A stretch of 64,000 bases of DNA from the NCBI RefSeq assembly GCF_001655005.1, contig NZ_LXET01000041.1, forward strand, positions 1 to 64,000, written 5' to 3'. A model generated the notes under the pieces. That model worked only from the letters and a program-made list of their open reading frames with translations, was not told where the DNA came from and made no database searches. The DNA comes from Hafnia paralvei ATCC 29927. GTDB taxonomy: Bacteria > Pseudomonadota > Gammaproteobacteria > Enterobacterales > Enterobacteriaceae. Both the position numbers and the translations under genes were made by a program. Below, piece after piece: positions 8,617-15,957 of the stretch (positions are counted from its first letter, which is position 1; the number at the start of each line of letters is the position of its first letter).

Positions 8617-9162
8617 ATGAAGCAGCTTTTAGATTTTCTGCCACTGGTAGTATTTTTTGTCTGTTACAAACTTTATGACATTTACGTTGCCTCAGGCGCA
8701 TTGATTGCCGCTACGGCTGTCGCATTAATTGTGACATGGCTTAAATATCGTAAAGTCGAAAAAATGACGCTCATCACCTTCGTGATGGTGGCTATTTTCG
8801 GCACACTGACGTTAGTCTTCCATAACGATCTGTTTATCAAATGGAAAGTCACCGTCATTTATGCGCTGTTCTCTATTGCGCTGCTGGTTAGCCAAATTGT
8901 TCTGAAGAAGCCATTGATCCAACGCATGTTGGGTAAAGAGATTTCTCTGCCCGACGTTGTATGGTCGCGCTTGAATACGGCTTGGGCGCTGTTCTTTATG
9001 GCCTGCGGTCTTGCCAATATCTACGTTGCGTTCTGGATGCCGCAAAGCGTCTGGGTTGATTTCAAAGTGTTTGGTTTAACGGCACTGACGTTAGTCTTCA
9101 CGTTATTAAGCGGTGTGTATATCTACCGTCATATGGCTGAAGAACAAAAAACGAGCAAATAA
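8617..9162 (+). CDS. yciB: YciB, inner membrane septation-linked protein
   Basis: A 181-residue protein with five hydrophobic helices, conserved in Gram-negative bacteria and linked to cell envelope synthesis and septation through its interactions with elongation and division proteins. The start MKQLLDFLPLVVFF at 8617 fits E. coli exactly; the ATG at 8605 would add four residues. HNDLFIKWKVTVIYALF and FKVFGLTALTLVFTLLSGVYIYRHM are family hallmarks. E. coli has yciC before it; that gene is absent here. yciA follows after about 120 bases. Confidence 0.93.
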   Translation: MKQLLDFLPLVVFFVCYKLYDIYVASGALIAATAVALIVTWLKYRKVEKMTLITFVMVAIFGTLTLVFHNDLFIKWKVTVIYALFSIALLVSQIVLKKPLIQRMLGKEISLPDVVWSRLNTAWALFFMACGLANIYVAFWMPQSVWVDFKVFGLTALTLVFTLLSGVYIYRHMAEEQKTSK

Positions 9163-9280
9163 GGTTTTCCCGAAGACTGATACACGGGAAGTGATATGCC
9201 CTAGATTGATTCAGTTGCGGCAATTTGCTGACAGCTTGAGATATCATGGGTGTAATTGAAAAGAATTAAGACTGACATTT

Positions 9281-9709
9281 ATGAGCGAAAAACATCGTTT
9301 CCCTGAGGGAGAGCTTGTCCTTCGTACTTTGGCAATGCCAGCCGACACTAACGCCAATGGTGATATTTTTGGTGGCTGGATCATGTCGCAGATGGACATT
9401 GGTGGCGCAATTCTGGCAAAAGAAGTTGCAGAAGGCCGAGTGGTTACCGTTGCCGTTAACGGCATCACGTTTCTAAAACCCGTCGCCGTTGGCGACGTCG
9501 TATGCTGCTATGCTCGCTGCATTCGAACTGGCCGTAGTTCCATTACGGTAAATATCGAAGTGTGGGTAAAAAAGGTCTCCTCAGACCCTATTGGTCAACG
9601 CTATTGCGTCACCGAAGCCGTATTTACCTATGTTGCCGTTGATGATGACAACAAGTCACGCACGCTGCCAGCAGGAAAAGAAAACTTTCGCGTTGGCTTT
9701 GAAGACTAA
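9281..9709 (+). CDS. yciA: Acyl-CoA thioesterase YciA
   Basis: A 142-residue hotdog-fold thioesterase that hydrolyses a broad range of acyl-CoA esters in the cytoplasm. NANGDIFGGWIMSQMDIGGAILA contains the catalytic Asn/Asp region and the central helix, and TVAVNGITFLKPVAVGDVV follows as expected. Length matches the E. coli protein. It is followed by a terminator shared with the converging tonB. Confidence 0.93.
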   Translation: MSEKHRFPEGELVLRTLAMPADTNANGDIFGGWIMSQMDIGGAILAKEVAEGRVVTVAVNGITFLKPVAVGDVVCCYARCIRTGRSSITVNIEVWVKKVSSDPIGQRYCVTEAVFTYVAVDDDNKSRTLPAGKENFRVGFED

Positions 9710-9734
9710 CGCTTAAGCACCGAAATCCAATAAC

Positions 9735-9768
9735 AAAAAAGCCAGTCCGCAATGTGACTGGCTTTTTC
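9735..9768. terminator. Bidirectional terminator between yciA and tonB
   Basis: AAAAAGCCAGTC pairs with GACTGGCTTTTT around an eight-base loop. A-run on the left and T-run on the right let it work for both converging genes. Confidence 0.92.
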
Positions 9769-9789
9769 TTACCGAACAGAAACAAGACG

Positions 9790-10596
9790 CTATCGAATTT
9801 CAGTATCACCGCTAAGGCGGAAAATAATGGTTTTGGTTAACCCCTTACCTTCTCGACCCGGTACAAAGCGCCATTTCTTCATCGCCAGCTTAACATCACG
9901 TTCAAATAGACTACGAGGCTCAGCCGAAAGGATCTCGATATTCGTCACTCGTCCATCACTATCAACGTCATAGCGCACAACCACCTTACCCTCTTGCTTC
10001 AGTGCGAAAGCACGAGCTGGATACCCCGGTTTCACAATACTTACAGCCTGTGGCCCTGTCGGTGCTGCAGCAACCGCCGGAGCATTTATCGTATTGTTAC
10101 TCGACTTCGTGGTAGAGGTGCTCGCATGCGTCGACGTGCTGGATGACGATGTCTCCGGTGACGTTACCGTCGATCTTGGTATTTCTTCACGCGGCTTTTC
10201 TTCAACAACTTTCTTAGGCTGTGGTTTAACCACTTCTTTTTTCACCGGCTTAGGCTTGGGTTTAGGCACCGGTTTCGGCTCTGGTTTTGGTTCAGGCTTG
10301 GGCTCCGGTTTAGGCTCCGGCTTGCTCTCTTCTTTTGGCGGTGGAGGGGGTGCAGCTTCAGGTTTTGCATCAGGCTGTGGCGTTGCAACAGGCGCAGGAG
10401 CCGCAAACATGGCAGGATTAATCATCACCACGTTAATCGGTTCTGGCTCTTCGGCAGGCATATGCAACACCTCTTGAGCAGAGGCGTACAGTAAGCCTGC
10501 GATTAACGTTGTATGTAAGCAGACAGACAACGTCGTAGGCCATGAAAGACGGCGCGTCAGAAAAAACTTCTTCAGTGGTGATGTTTTCAGCGACAA
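9790..10596 (-). CDS. tonB: TonB energy-transducing protein
   Basis: A 268-residue periplasm-spanning protein that, with ExbB/ExbD, transmits proton motive force to outer-membrane siderophore and B12 receptors. The N-terminal anchor LSVCLHTTLIAGLLYAS keeps the Ser and His found in E. coli TonB. A long Pro/Glu/Lys-rich spacer (EPKPEPKPEPKPEPKP and PKPKPKPVKKE) spans roughly residues 75-135, and the C-terminal receptor-binding domain contains YPARAFALKQEGKVVVRYDV. No ATG is in place, so a TTG at 10596 is the likely start; upstream AGG is rather distant. It is longer than E. coli TonB (239 residues), mainly in the spacer. Confidence 0.92.
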   Translation of the reverse strand: MSLKTSPLKKFFLTRRLSWPTTLSVCLHTTLIAGLLYASAQEVLHMPAEEPEPINVVMINPAMFAAPAPVATPQPDAKPEAAPPPPPKEESKPEPKPEPKPEPKPEPKPVPKPKPKPVKKEVVKPQPKKVVEEKPREEIPRSTVTSPETSSSSTSTHASTSTTKSSNNTINAPAVAAAPTGPQAVSIVKPGYPARAFALKQEGKVVVRYDVDSDGRVTNIEILSAEPRSLFERDVKLAMKKWRFVPGREGKGLTKTIIFRLSGDTEIR

Positions 10597-10859
10597 AGTG
10601 TTAGCAACCTGATTTGACGGATTGATTTAACCCAAATGTTCTTCGTTTAACGAGGGGTCAAGTTTAAATGCAAATAGCAATCATGTGCAATGAACAAAGG
10701 CGTTCAGAACAAAAGAAAACGCTCAACTGACGGATAAAACACCACCTTCTTCAACTCCTTAACAGCAAGGTAACAGGCTTATTGCACGCCGAGTACAGAT
10801 GCCGTAACGTGGTGTTGTCTCCATCACATTAATTCATTCCACCAATCAGGGTTAGCACC

Positions 10860-11156
10860 ATGTTATATCTTATTTTCTCTCAGGATGTTCCCGACGCACT
10901 GGATAAACGAATGACCGCTCGACCTGACCATTTAGCTCGGCTACAGGTGTTGCGCGATGAAGGCCGTTTGCTGACGGCAGGCCCTCTTCCGGCGATTGAC
11001 TCCAATGACCCCGGCGCAGCGGGCTTTTTAGGCTCAGCCATCATTGCCGAATTTGAGTCTCTGGAGCAGGCGAAAGCGTGGGCGGACGCCGATCCGTATG
11101 TTGCTGCTGGCGTCTATCAGGCAGTTACGGTTGTCCCGTACAAAAAAGTGTTCTAA
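10860..11156 (+). CDS. yciI: YciI family protein
   Basis: A 98-residue small cytoplasmic protein of the YciI/YCII ferredoxin-like family, with conserved His and Asp (RPDHLARL; ADADPYVAAGVY). Some family members act as dehalogenase-like or hydrolase-like enzymes, but the role of the E. coli protein is unclear. Position beside tonB is as in E. coli. A terminator follows. Confidence 0.92.
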   Translation: MLYLIFSQDVPDALDKRMTARPDHLARLQVLRDEGRLLTAGPLPAIDSNDPGAAGFLGSAIIAEFESLEQAKAWADADPYVAAGVYQAVTVVPYKKVF

Positions 11157-11186
11157 TAGACTGAGCTAACACCAAATTTCAGATAT

Positions 11187-11217
11187 AAAAAAGGCCTGCA
11201 TAAGCAGGCCTTTTCTA
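11187..11217 (+). terminator. Terminator of yciI
   Basis: AAAGGCCTGC pairs with GCAGGCCTTT around ATAA; the T-run is short (TTTTCTAATT). Confidence 0.85.
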
Positions 11218-11964
11218 ATTCAGAGAAGCGCATTTAGCGGGGCTACATGGAGATATCATTGATAATGCTAAACGCGCTTTTCTGTCACCATTCAGTGATG
11301 CTGCGCAGTCTACCCTTAAACCTCAAGACCCGCAACATCCTGATAATTAGTACTTATGGGTTACCTATATAGACATCTTGAAAACGATGATTAAACCAGC
11401 AAAACACCGTCGTTTCGTTGAAAAAAACAGCACTAATAGTTAGGTTCAGGTTTTTTTTTGCAGCTTATTGTCACTATAAGAAAGAATCCATCACGGCGTT
11501 CGTTTATAAGCAACTCAAGTATATTCATTAATTTCAAATAGATACACTCACACCAATCACTTCCCCGTACATAAATATTCTGAGTGGCAGAATAAGCCGC
11601 CTACAAGTCAGAATATTATTAGGTCTTTATCCTCCCAAGCGGCATTATCAGGACGAGCTGGCGCTGACTGCAGATTCCCTTGACGAAAAATCAGGTTTAT
11701 CCCTTTTTCTATACCTGTTGCACCTATTGCACCTATTGCACCTATTGGCAAAAATACCCGTGTGATCCTAGATCTCCTACATCAAGTCTGGCAGGATAGA
11801 AGTCAAGGAAACACGTGCTAACTTATTGTTTACATAAGCCTGTTTTTTTAGGTTGGATGACTGGGTATCAACCATAGCAACGTCCACCGATCTCAGAGTC
11901 AAAAAATCGATATCGATTTATTACGGATATATTACTTTTACCGAATAATGAGGAACTTACGATT
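11218..11964. other. Long non-coding gap before the dps-like gene
   Basis: About 750 bases with no supported gene on either strand. It contains a short tandem repeat at 11713-11748 and an AT-rich stretch next to the dps-like start with GAGGAAC as ribosome-binding site. The size suggests an extended promoter region, but I could not assign operators. Confidence 0.5.
11713..11748. repeat. Nine-base tandem repeat, four copies
   Basis: The unit ACCTATTGC occurs four times in a row, the first copy as ACCTGTTGC and the last as ACCTATTGG. Likely a slippage-prone microsatellite in the upstream region of the dps-like gene. Confidence 0.8.
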
Positions 11965-12456
11965 ATGGCGACAACGAAAAAAGCAACCAAATCTCACATT
12001 GGTCTCGATACCAAACAATCTGCAAAACTCGCAGAATCACTCAATAGCCTGCTCGGTAACTACCAAGTGTTGTACATGAACGTACGTGGCTATCACTGGA
12101 ATATCACGGGTCCACAGTTCTTTGAATTACACGTTAAATTTGAAGAAACCTATAACGATCTGCTGCTGAAAGTTGATGAATTGGCAGAGCGTATTCTGAC
12201 TCTTGGCTACCAGCCTCGTCATGCCTTCAGCGAATACCTGAAAACGGCGGATATTAAAGAAGATACTAACGTTACTGACGATAAGGGAACGTTGAAAGGT
12301 CTGCTGTCTGGCTACTCCATTTTGCTGACTCAGCAGCGTGAAATTCTGGAGCTAGCAAGCGAAGCGGGCGATGAAGGTACTTCTTCTTTGATGAGCGATT
12401 ACATCAAGGAACAAGAGAAACAGGTTTGGATGCTGAACGCCTATCTGGGCAAATAA
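11965..12456 (+). CDS. Dps-family ferritin-like DNA-protection protein
   Basis: A 163-residue member of the Dps/miniferritin family, which oxidises ferrous iron with hydrogen peroxide, stores it in a 12-subunit shell and shields DNA. The inter-subunit ferroxidase ligands are in place: His44, His56, Asp71 and Glu75, in GYHWNITGPQFFELHVKFEETYNDLLLKVDELAERI. The lysine-rich N-terminus (MATTKKATKSH) could bind DNA. It differs clearly from canonical E. coli Dps, which is 167 residues and located elsewhere, so it is probably a second, laterally distributed Dps. It stands alone with a strong terminator. Confidence 0.88.
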   Translation: MATTKKATKSHIGLDTKQSAKLAESLNSLLGNYQVLYMNVRGYHWNITGPQFFELHVKFEETYNDLLLKVDELAERILTLGYQPRHAFSEYLKTADIKEDTNVTDDKGTLKGLLSGYSILLTQQREILELASEAGDEGTSSLMSDYIKEQEKQVWMLNAYLGK

Positions 12457-12474
12457 ACGTCTGAGAATCTGCTC

Positions 12475-12504
12475 CAGCCCCGCCATGCGGGGCTGAATTT
12501 TTTC
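12475..12504 (+). terminator. Terminator of the dps-like gene
   Basis: CAGCCCCGC pairs with GCGGGGCTG and is followed by AATTTTTTC. Confidence 0.9.
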
Positions 12505-12680
12505 TACCACTCGTAAGCAACAGAATACAGCAACGAACGATGATGCTGAATTTTGTGTAAGCGGCGAACACTATAGATGTGTCGATTTCTGCGGGATTGG
12601 CCTTCTAACCAGCAACTGCGTCGGCGGTGCACCTGACGCAACATACGCCAGCGCCCTACTTCATTTCTACTACGTCGCAT
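12504..12680 (-). CDS. yciY: YciY family small basic protein
   Basis: A 58-residue, strongly basic protein. The segment RRSRNEVGRWRMLRQ...WLEGQSRRN is closely similar to E. coli YciY (57 residues), which likewise lies beside cls. The start at 12680 is set by that comparison (MRRSRNEVGRWRM); the longer frame to 12773 has no support. Function is unknown. It is divergent from cls. Confidence 0.82.
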   Translation of the reverse strand: MRRSRNEVGRWRMLRQVHRRRSCWLEGQSRRNRHIYSVRRLHKIQHHRSLLYSVAYEW

Positions 12681-12930
12681 GACAAACGTCTCTCTGGGTA
12701 AATGCGCGCACATTATAAACCCATCGTGACATTTGTCACACAATCGATTTAGCTTTACCCCAGAGAAATCCACGCAGAGTGCGATCTCATAATTGACTTA
12801 ATGTTACAGTCTGTAAACTCATACGACAGTTAAATCATTTAGTTTTCTCAGCGAAAAGGTTTTACCTTTCAACAACTGTGCGTAAACTCAGTTGAGATAA
12901 CGCTTTTTTGCGAAAGGACAACTCGCCTTT

Positions 12931-14391
12931 ATGACAACGTTTTATACCGTGATTAGCTGGCTTGCAATTTTCGGCTATTGGTTACTCATTGCCAGCGTGA
13001 CGCTTCGCATTCTGATGAAGCGTCGCGCGGTACCTTCTGCCATGGCCTGGTTGCTCATCATCTATATTCTGCCTCTGGTAGGAATTATTGCCTATCTGTC
13101 ATTTGGTGAACTTCACTTAGGCAAAAGGCGCGCAGAGCGAGCCAAGGCAATGTGGCCCTCGACGGCACATTGGCTTGCCGATCTGAAGAACTGTAAATCC
13201 ATTTTTGCTACAGGAAACAGTGAAGTCGCCACGCCGTTATTCCAGCTGTGTGAGCGTCGCCAAGGGATTGCCGGTGTCAAAGGCAATCAGCTACAACTCT
13301 TGACCACCAGTGATGACACCCTAAAGGCGCTGATCCGCGATATTGAACTAGCACGTAGCAATATCGAGATGGTGTTCTATATCTGGCAGCCGGGCGGTTT
13401 AGCCGATCAGGTCGCAGAGTCGCTAATGGCGGCAGCGAGACGGGGTGTGCACTGTCGCCTACTGCTGGACTCCGCGGGCAGCGTCACCTTCTTCCGCAGC
13501 CCTTATCCAGCAATGATGCGCAATGCCGGCGTTGAAGTCGTTGAGGCGCTGAAGGTGAATCTCATGCGTGTGTTCTTGCGCCGTATGGATTTACGCCAGC
13601 ACCGTAAAGTGGTGTTGATTGATAACTTTATTGCCTATACCGGCAGCATGAATTTAGTCGATCCACGTTTCTTTAAACAGGATGCTGGCGTGGGTCAATG
13701 GATTGACGTCATGGCGCGTATGGAAGGCCCCGTTGCGACAACGATGGGGATAATTTTCTCCTGTGACTGGGAAATTGAAACCGGTAAGCGAATTCTTCCT
13801 CCCGAGCCTGAATATCATTCACTGCCGTTTGAAGAAGAGTCTGGGCACACCATTCAGGTTATCGCCTCCGGCCCCGGTTTTCCTGACGAGTTGATCCATC
13901 AGGCGTTGTTAACGTCGGTTTATTCCGCGCGTGAGCAGCTCATTATGACAACGCCTTACTTTGTGCCAAGCGATGATTTGCTACATGCTATTTGCACCGC
14001 GGCGCAGCGTGGCGTCGATGTCTCTATCATCGTACCGAAGAAAAACGACTCGATGATGGTCGGTTGGGCAAGCCGCTCGTTCTTTGCGGAACTGCTTGAG
14101 GCCGGAGTTAAAATCTATCAGTTTGAGGGGGGGCTTCTGCACACCAAGAGTGTTCTGGTTGATGGACAGCTTAGTCTCGTGGGTACAGTTAACCTCGATA
14201 TGCGTAGCCTCTGGCTAAATTTCGAAATTACGTTGGTGATCGATGACGACGGCTTCGGCGCCGATTTAGCCTGCGTACAAGATGACTATATCGCTCGTTC
14301 TACCCTGCTTGATGAAGCAGAATGGCTAAAACGCCCATTATGGCAGCGCGTAGTCGAACGACTGTTTTACTTTTTCAGCCCATTGCTGTAA
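12931..14391 (+). CDS. clsA: Cardiolipin synthase A
   Basis: A 486-residue membrane enzyme joining two phosphatidylglycerol molecules to cardiolipin plus glycerol. Two N-terminal hydrophobic segments are followed by two phospholipase D domains, each with an HKD motif: HRKVVLID from His224 and HTKSVLVD from His404, the same positions as in E. coli. A GGAC-type site precedes the ATG. yciU follows after 42 bases and is probably co-transcribed. Confidence 0.95.
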   Translation: MTTFYTVISWLAIFGYWLLIASVTLRILMKRRAVPSAMAWLLIIYILPLVGIIAYLSFGELHLGKRRAERAKAMWPSTAHWLADLKNCKSIFATGNSEVATPLFQLCERRQGIAGVKGNQLQLLTTSDDTLKALIRDIELARSNIEMVFYIWQPGGLADQVAESLMAAARRGVHCRLLLDSAGSVTFFRSPYPAMMRNAGVEVVEALKVNLMRVFLRRMDLRQHRKVVLIDNFIAYTGSMNLVDPRFFKQDAGVGQWIDVMARMEGPVATTMGIIFSCDWEIETGKRILPPEPEYHSLPFEEESGHTIQVIASGPGFPDELIHQALLTSVYSAREQLIMTTPYFVPSDDLLHAICTAAQRGVDVSIIVPKKNDSMMVGWASRSFFAELLEAGVKIYQFEGGLLHTKSVLVDGQLSLVGTVNLDMRSLWLNFEITLVIDDDGFGADLACVQDDYIARSTLLDEAEWLKRPLWQRVVERLFYFFSPLL

Positions 14392-14433
14392 ATAGCGTGG
14401 CTAAAATGCTTACAAGATAGATAGGACACTCCT

Positions 14434-14760
14434 ATGATGGATTTAGATAACCGCCTAACCGAAGATGAAGCCTTAGATCAGGCCTATGATATTTTCCTTG
14501 AGCTGGCTGTCGATAACCTCGACCCTGCTGATGTCATTCTATTTAATCTGCAGTTTGAAGAGCGCGGAGCTGCTGAATTATTCGATCCTGCCGAAGACTG
14601 GAAAGATCACGTAGATTTCGACTTGAATCCTGATTTCTTTGTGGAAGTCGTGATCGGCTTAACCGATGGTGAATCCGAAGATATTACTGACGTGTTTGCC
14701 CGTGTGCTGATTTGCCGCGAGAAAGACCATAAGCTCTGTCACATCTTGTGGAAAGAGTAA
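14434..14760 (+). CDS. yciU: YciU, UPF0263 acidic protein
   Basis: A 108-residue, strongly acidic cytoplasmic protein. LTEDEALDQAYDIFLELAVDNLDPADVILFNLQFEERG and the C-terminal VCREKDHKLCHI-type ending match E. coli YciU. The fold is known as a DNA-mimic-like HI1450 family, but the partner is not established. It lies directly after clsA as in E. coli. Confidence 0.93.
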   Translation: MMDLDNRLTEDEALDQAYDIFLELAVDNLDPADVILFNLQFEERGAAELFDPAEDWKDHVDFDLNPDFFVEVVIGLTDGESEDITDVFARVLICREKDHKLCHILWKE

Positions 14761-14797
14761 GTTTTCCTTAAACGTTAGCGTAATCATTTATTATATC

Positions 14798-14827
14798 AAT
14801 AACGCACAGCCTAGGCTGTGCGTTATT
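14798..14827. terminator. Perfect 30-base palindrome, bidirectional terminator
   Basis: Positions 14798-14827 read identically on both strands, centred on CCTAGG, with AT-rich ends. It lies between converging yciU and the ion-channel gene and fits a shared terminator. Confidence 0.85.
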
Positions 14828-14829
14828 GT

Positions 14830-15681
14830 TTATTCATCACTATAGTGACTTAACTGTTGACCACAAAATTTACAGAATCGGGCTTCATCATCGTGACCCG
14901 ATTTATGGCAATGCTCGCAACGACGCAAGTGACGCCGACGCTGCAATACCTCGGTCATATGCGCCGTTAAAACACCTGTTGGAATAGCGATAATCGAGTA
15001 GCCAATCAGAATAAGCATTGAGGCTAAAATTCGCCCTGCTGGGGTATGCGGGGTGATATCACCATATCCAACGGTGGTCATCGTCACCACCGCCCAATAG
15101 ACTGAAATAGGTAAGCTGGTAAAGCCATGCTCAGGACCTTCAATCACGTACATCACACCACCGAACAAGCACAGTAAGATCATCACGAAAGTAAAAAACA
15201 CCAATAGTTTTTTACGCACGCCAATGATGCTATCCCACAATAGAGACGCCGCTCCCATGTAACGCAGTAGTTTAAAAATTCGTAATACTCTGAGTACTCG
15301 TAGCAAACGCAAAACCGTGACGTACTGCCCTGCCATCTCGGGATAGATCAGCAAAATATAGAGTGGCAGAATGGTCAATAAATCAATAACACCGAGAAAA
15401 GTAAACGCATAGTTTTTCTCTTTTGGCGTCGTAAGCAAACGCAAGAAATATTCAACGGTGAAAACCGCGGTAAACAATATTTCAAGCTTGAGATAAAGAT
15501 CCTCCCGTGCCACCAACACGCGCAAAGGTTGAGGATCGCCAGATTCGATAAACACCAGAAAAACGCTGGCGACAGCCATAGCAATCCAGAAATACTCCAT
15601 CTTTCTGCCAACGCGGGTCCGAATATCAAACAAGTGGCCATATATCTTCTGACGCCAAGTCCCCATTTTCATGTCCGTCAT
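14830..15681 (-). CDS. Voltage-gated-type potassium channel with C-terminal zinc ribbon
   Basis: A 283-residue inner membrane channel. Six hydrophobic segments are visible; the fourth is an Arg-repeat voltage sensor (VLRLLRVLRVLRIFKLLR), and a P-loop carries the potassium filter TVGYGD at residues 203-208. After the last helix comes a basic linker (LQRRRHLRRC) and a four-cysteine ribbon, CEHCHKSG ... CKFC. E. coli has kch at this locus, but Kch is longer and ends in an RCK domain, which is missing here; this is a different channel at the same position. Physiological role is unknown. Confidence 0.85.
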   Translation of the reverse strand: MTDMKMGTWRQKIYGHLFDIRTRVGRKMEYFWIAMAVASVFLVFIESGDPQPLRVLVAREDLYLKLEILFTAVFTVEYFLRLLTTPKEKNYAFTFLGVIDLLTILPLYILLIYPEMAGQYVTVLRLLRVLRVLRIFKLLRYMGAASLLWDSIIGVRKKLLVFFTFVMILLCLFGGVMYVIEGPEHGFTSLPISVYWAVVTMTTVGYGDITPHTPAGRILASMLILIGYSIIAIPTGVLTAHMTEVLQRRRHLRRCEHCHKSGHDDEARFCKFCGQQLSHYSDE

Positions 15682-15883
15682 GCTGCCCTCAGAAAATTAT
15701 GCTAGCCCGCTGTTATATTCCCCCATTTTATCATCCCATCATCACATCACCGCTTTAGATAATTTAGATAAGTGTGACCAACGGTAAACTCCTGCCTCAT
15801 CATATTAAGGTTGCTGGTGTGTTGGCAGTGTTATTCGCATAGTTTCAGATATAGCGTGTTTCGCCTGGATAAAGGCACAAAAG

Positions 15884-15912
15884 AAAGCCGCTATAAAAAA
15901 TGATAGCGGCGG
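15884..15912 (-). terminator. Terminator of acnA
   Basis: Read on the minus strand, GCCGCTAT pairs with ATAGCGGC around an eight-base T-rich loop, followed by TTTCTTTT. Confidence 0.82.
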
Positions 15913-15957
15913 GAGTCTGAAACCTTACACTACGCGAACCTGACACATGCCATTCTT

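Noticed and set aside
10094..10477. Glycine-rich open frame on the plus strand (127 codons)
   Set aside because: It is the reverse complement of the Pro/Glu/Lys-rich tonB spacer; no ribosome-binding site and no independent signal.
10660..10690. Possible Fur box upstream of tonB
   Set aside because: AAATGCAAATAGCAATCAT matches only about ten of fourteen key positions; expected biologically but too weak to list.
11713..11748. Nine-base repeats as a CRISPR-like array
   Set aside because: Units are contiguous without spacers and far too short; no cas genes present.
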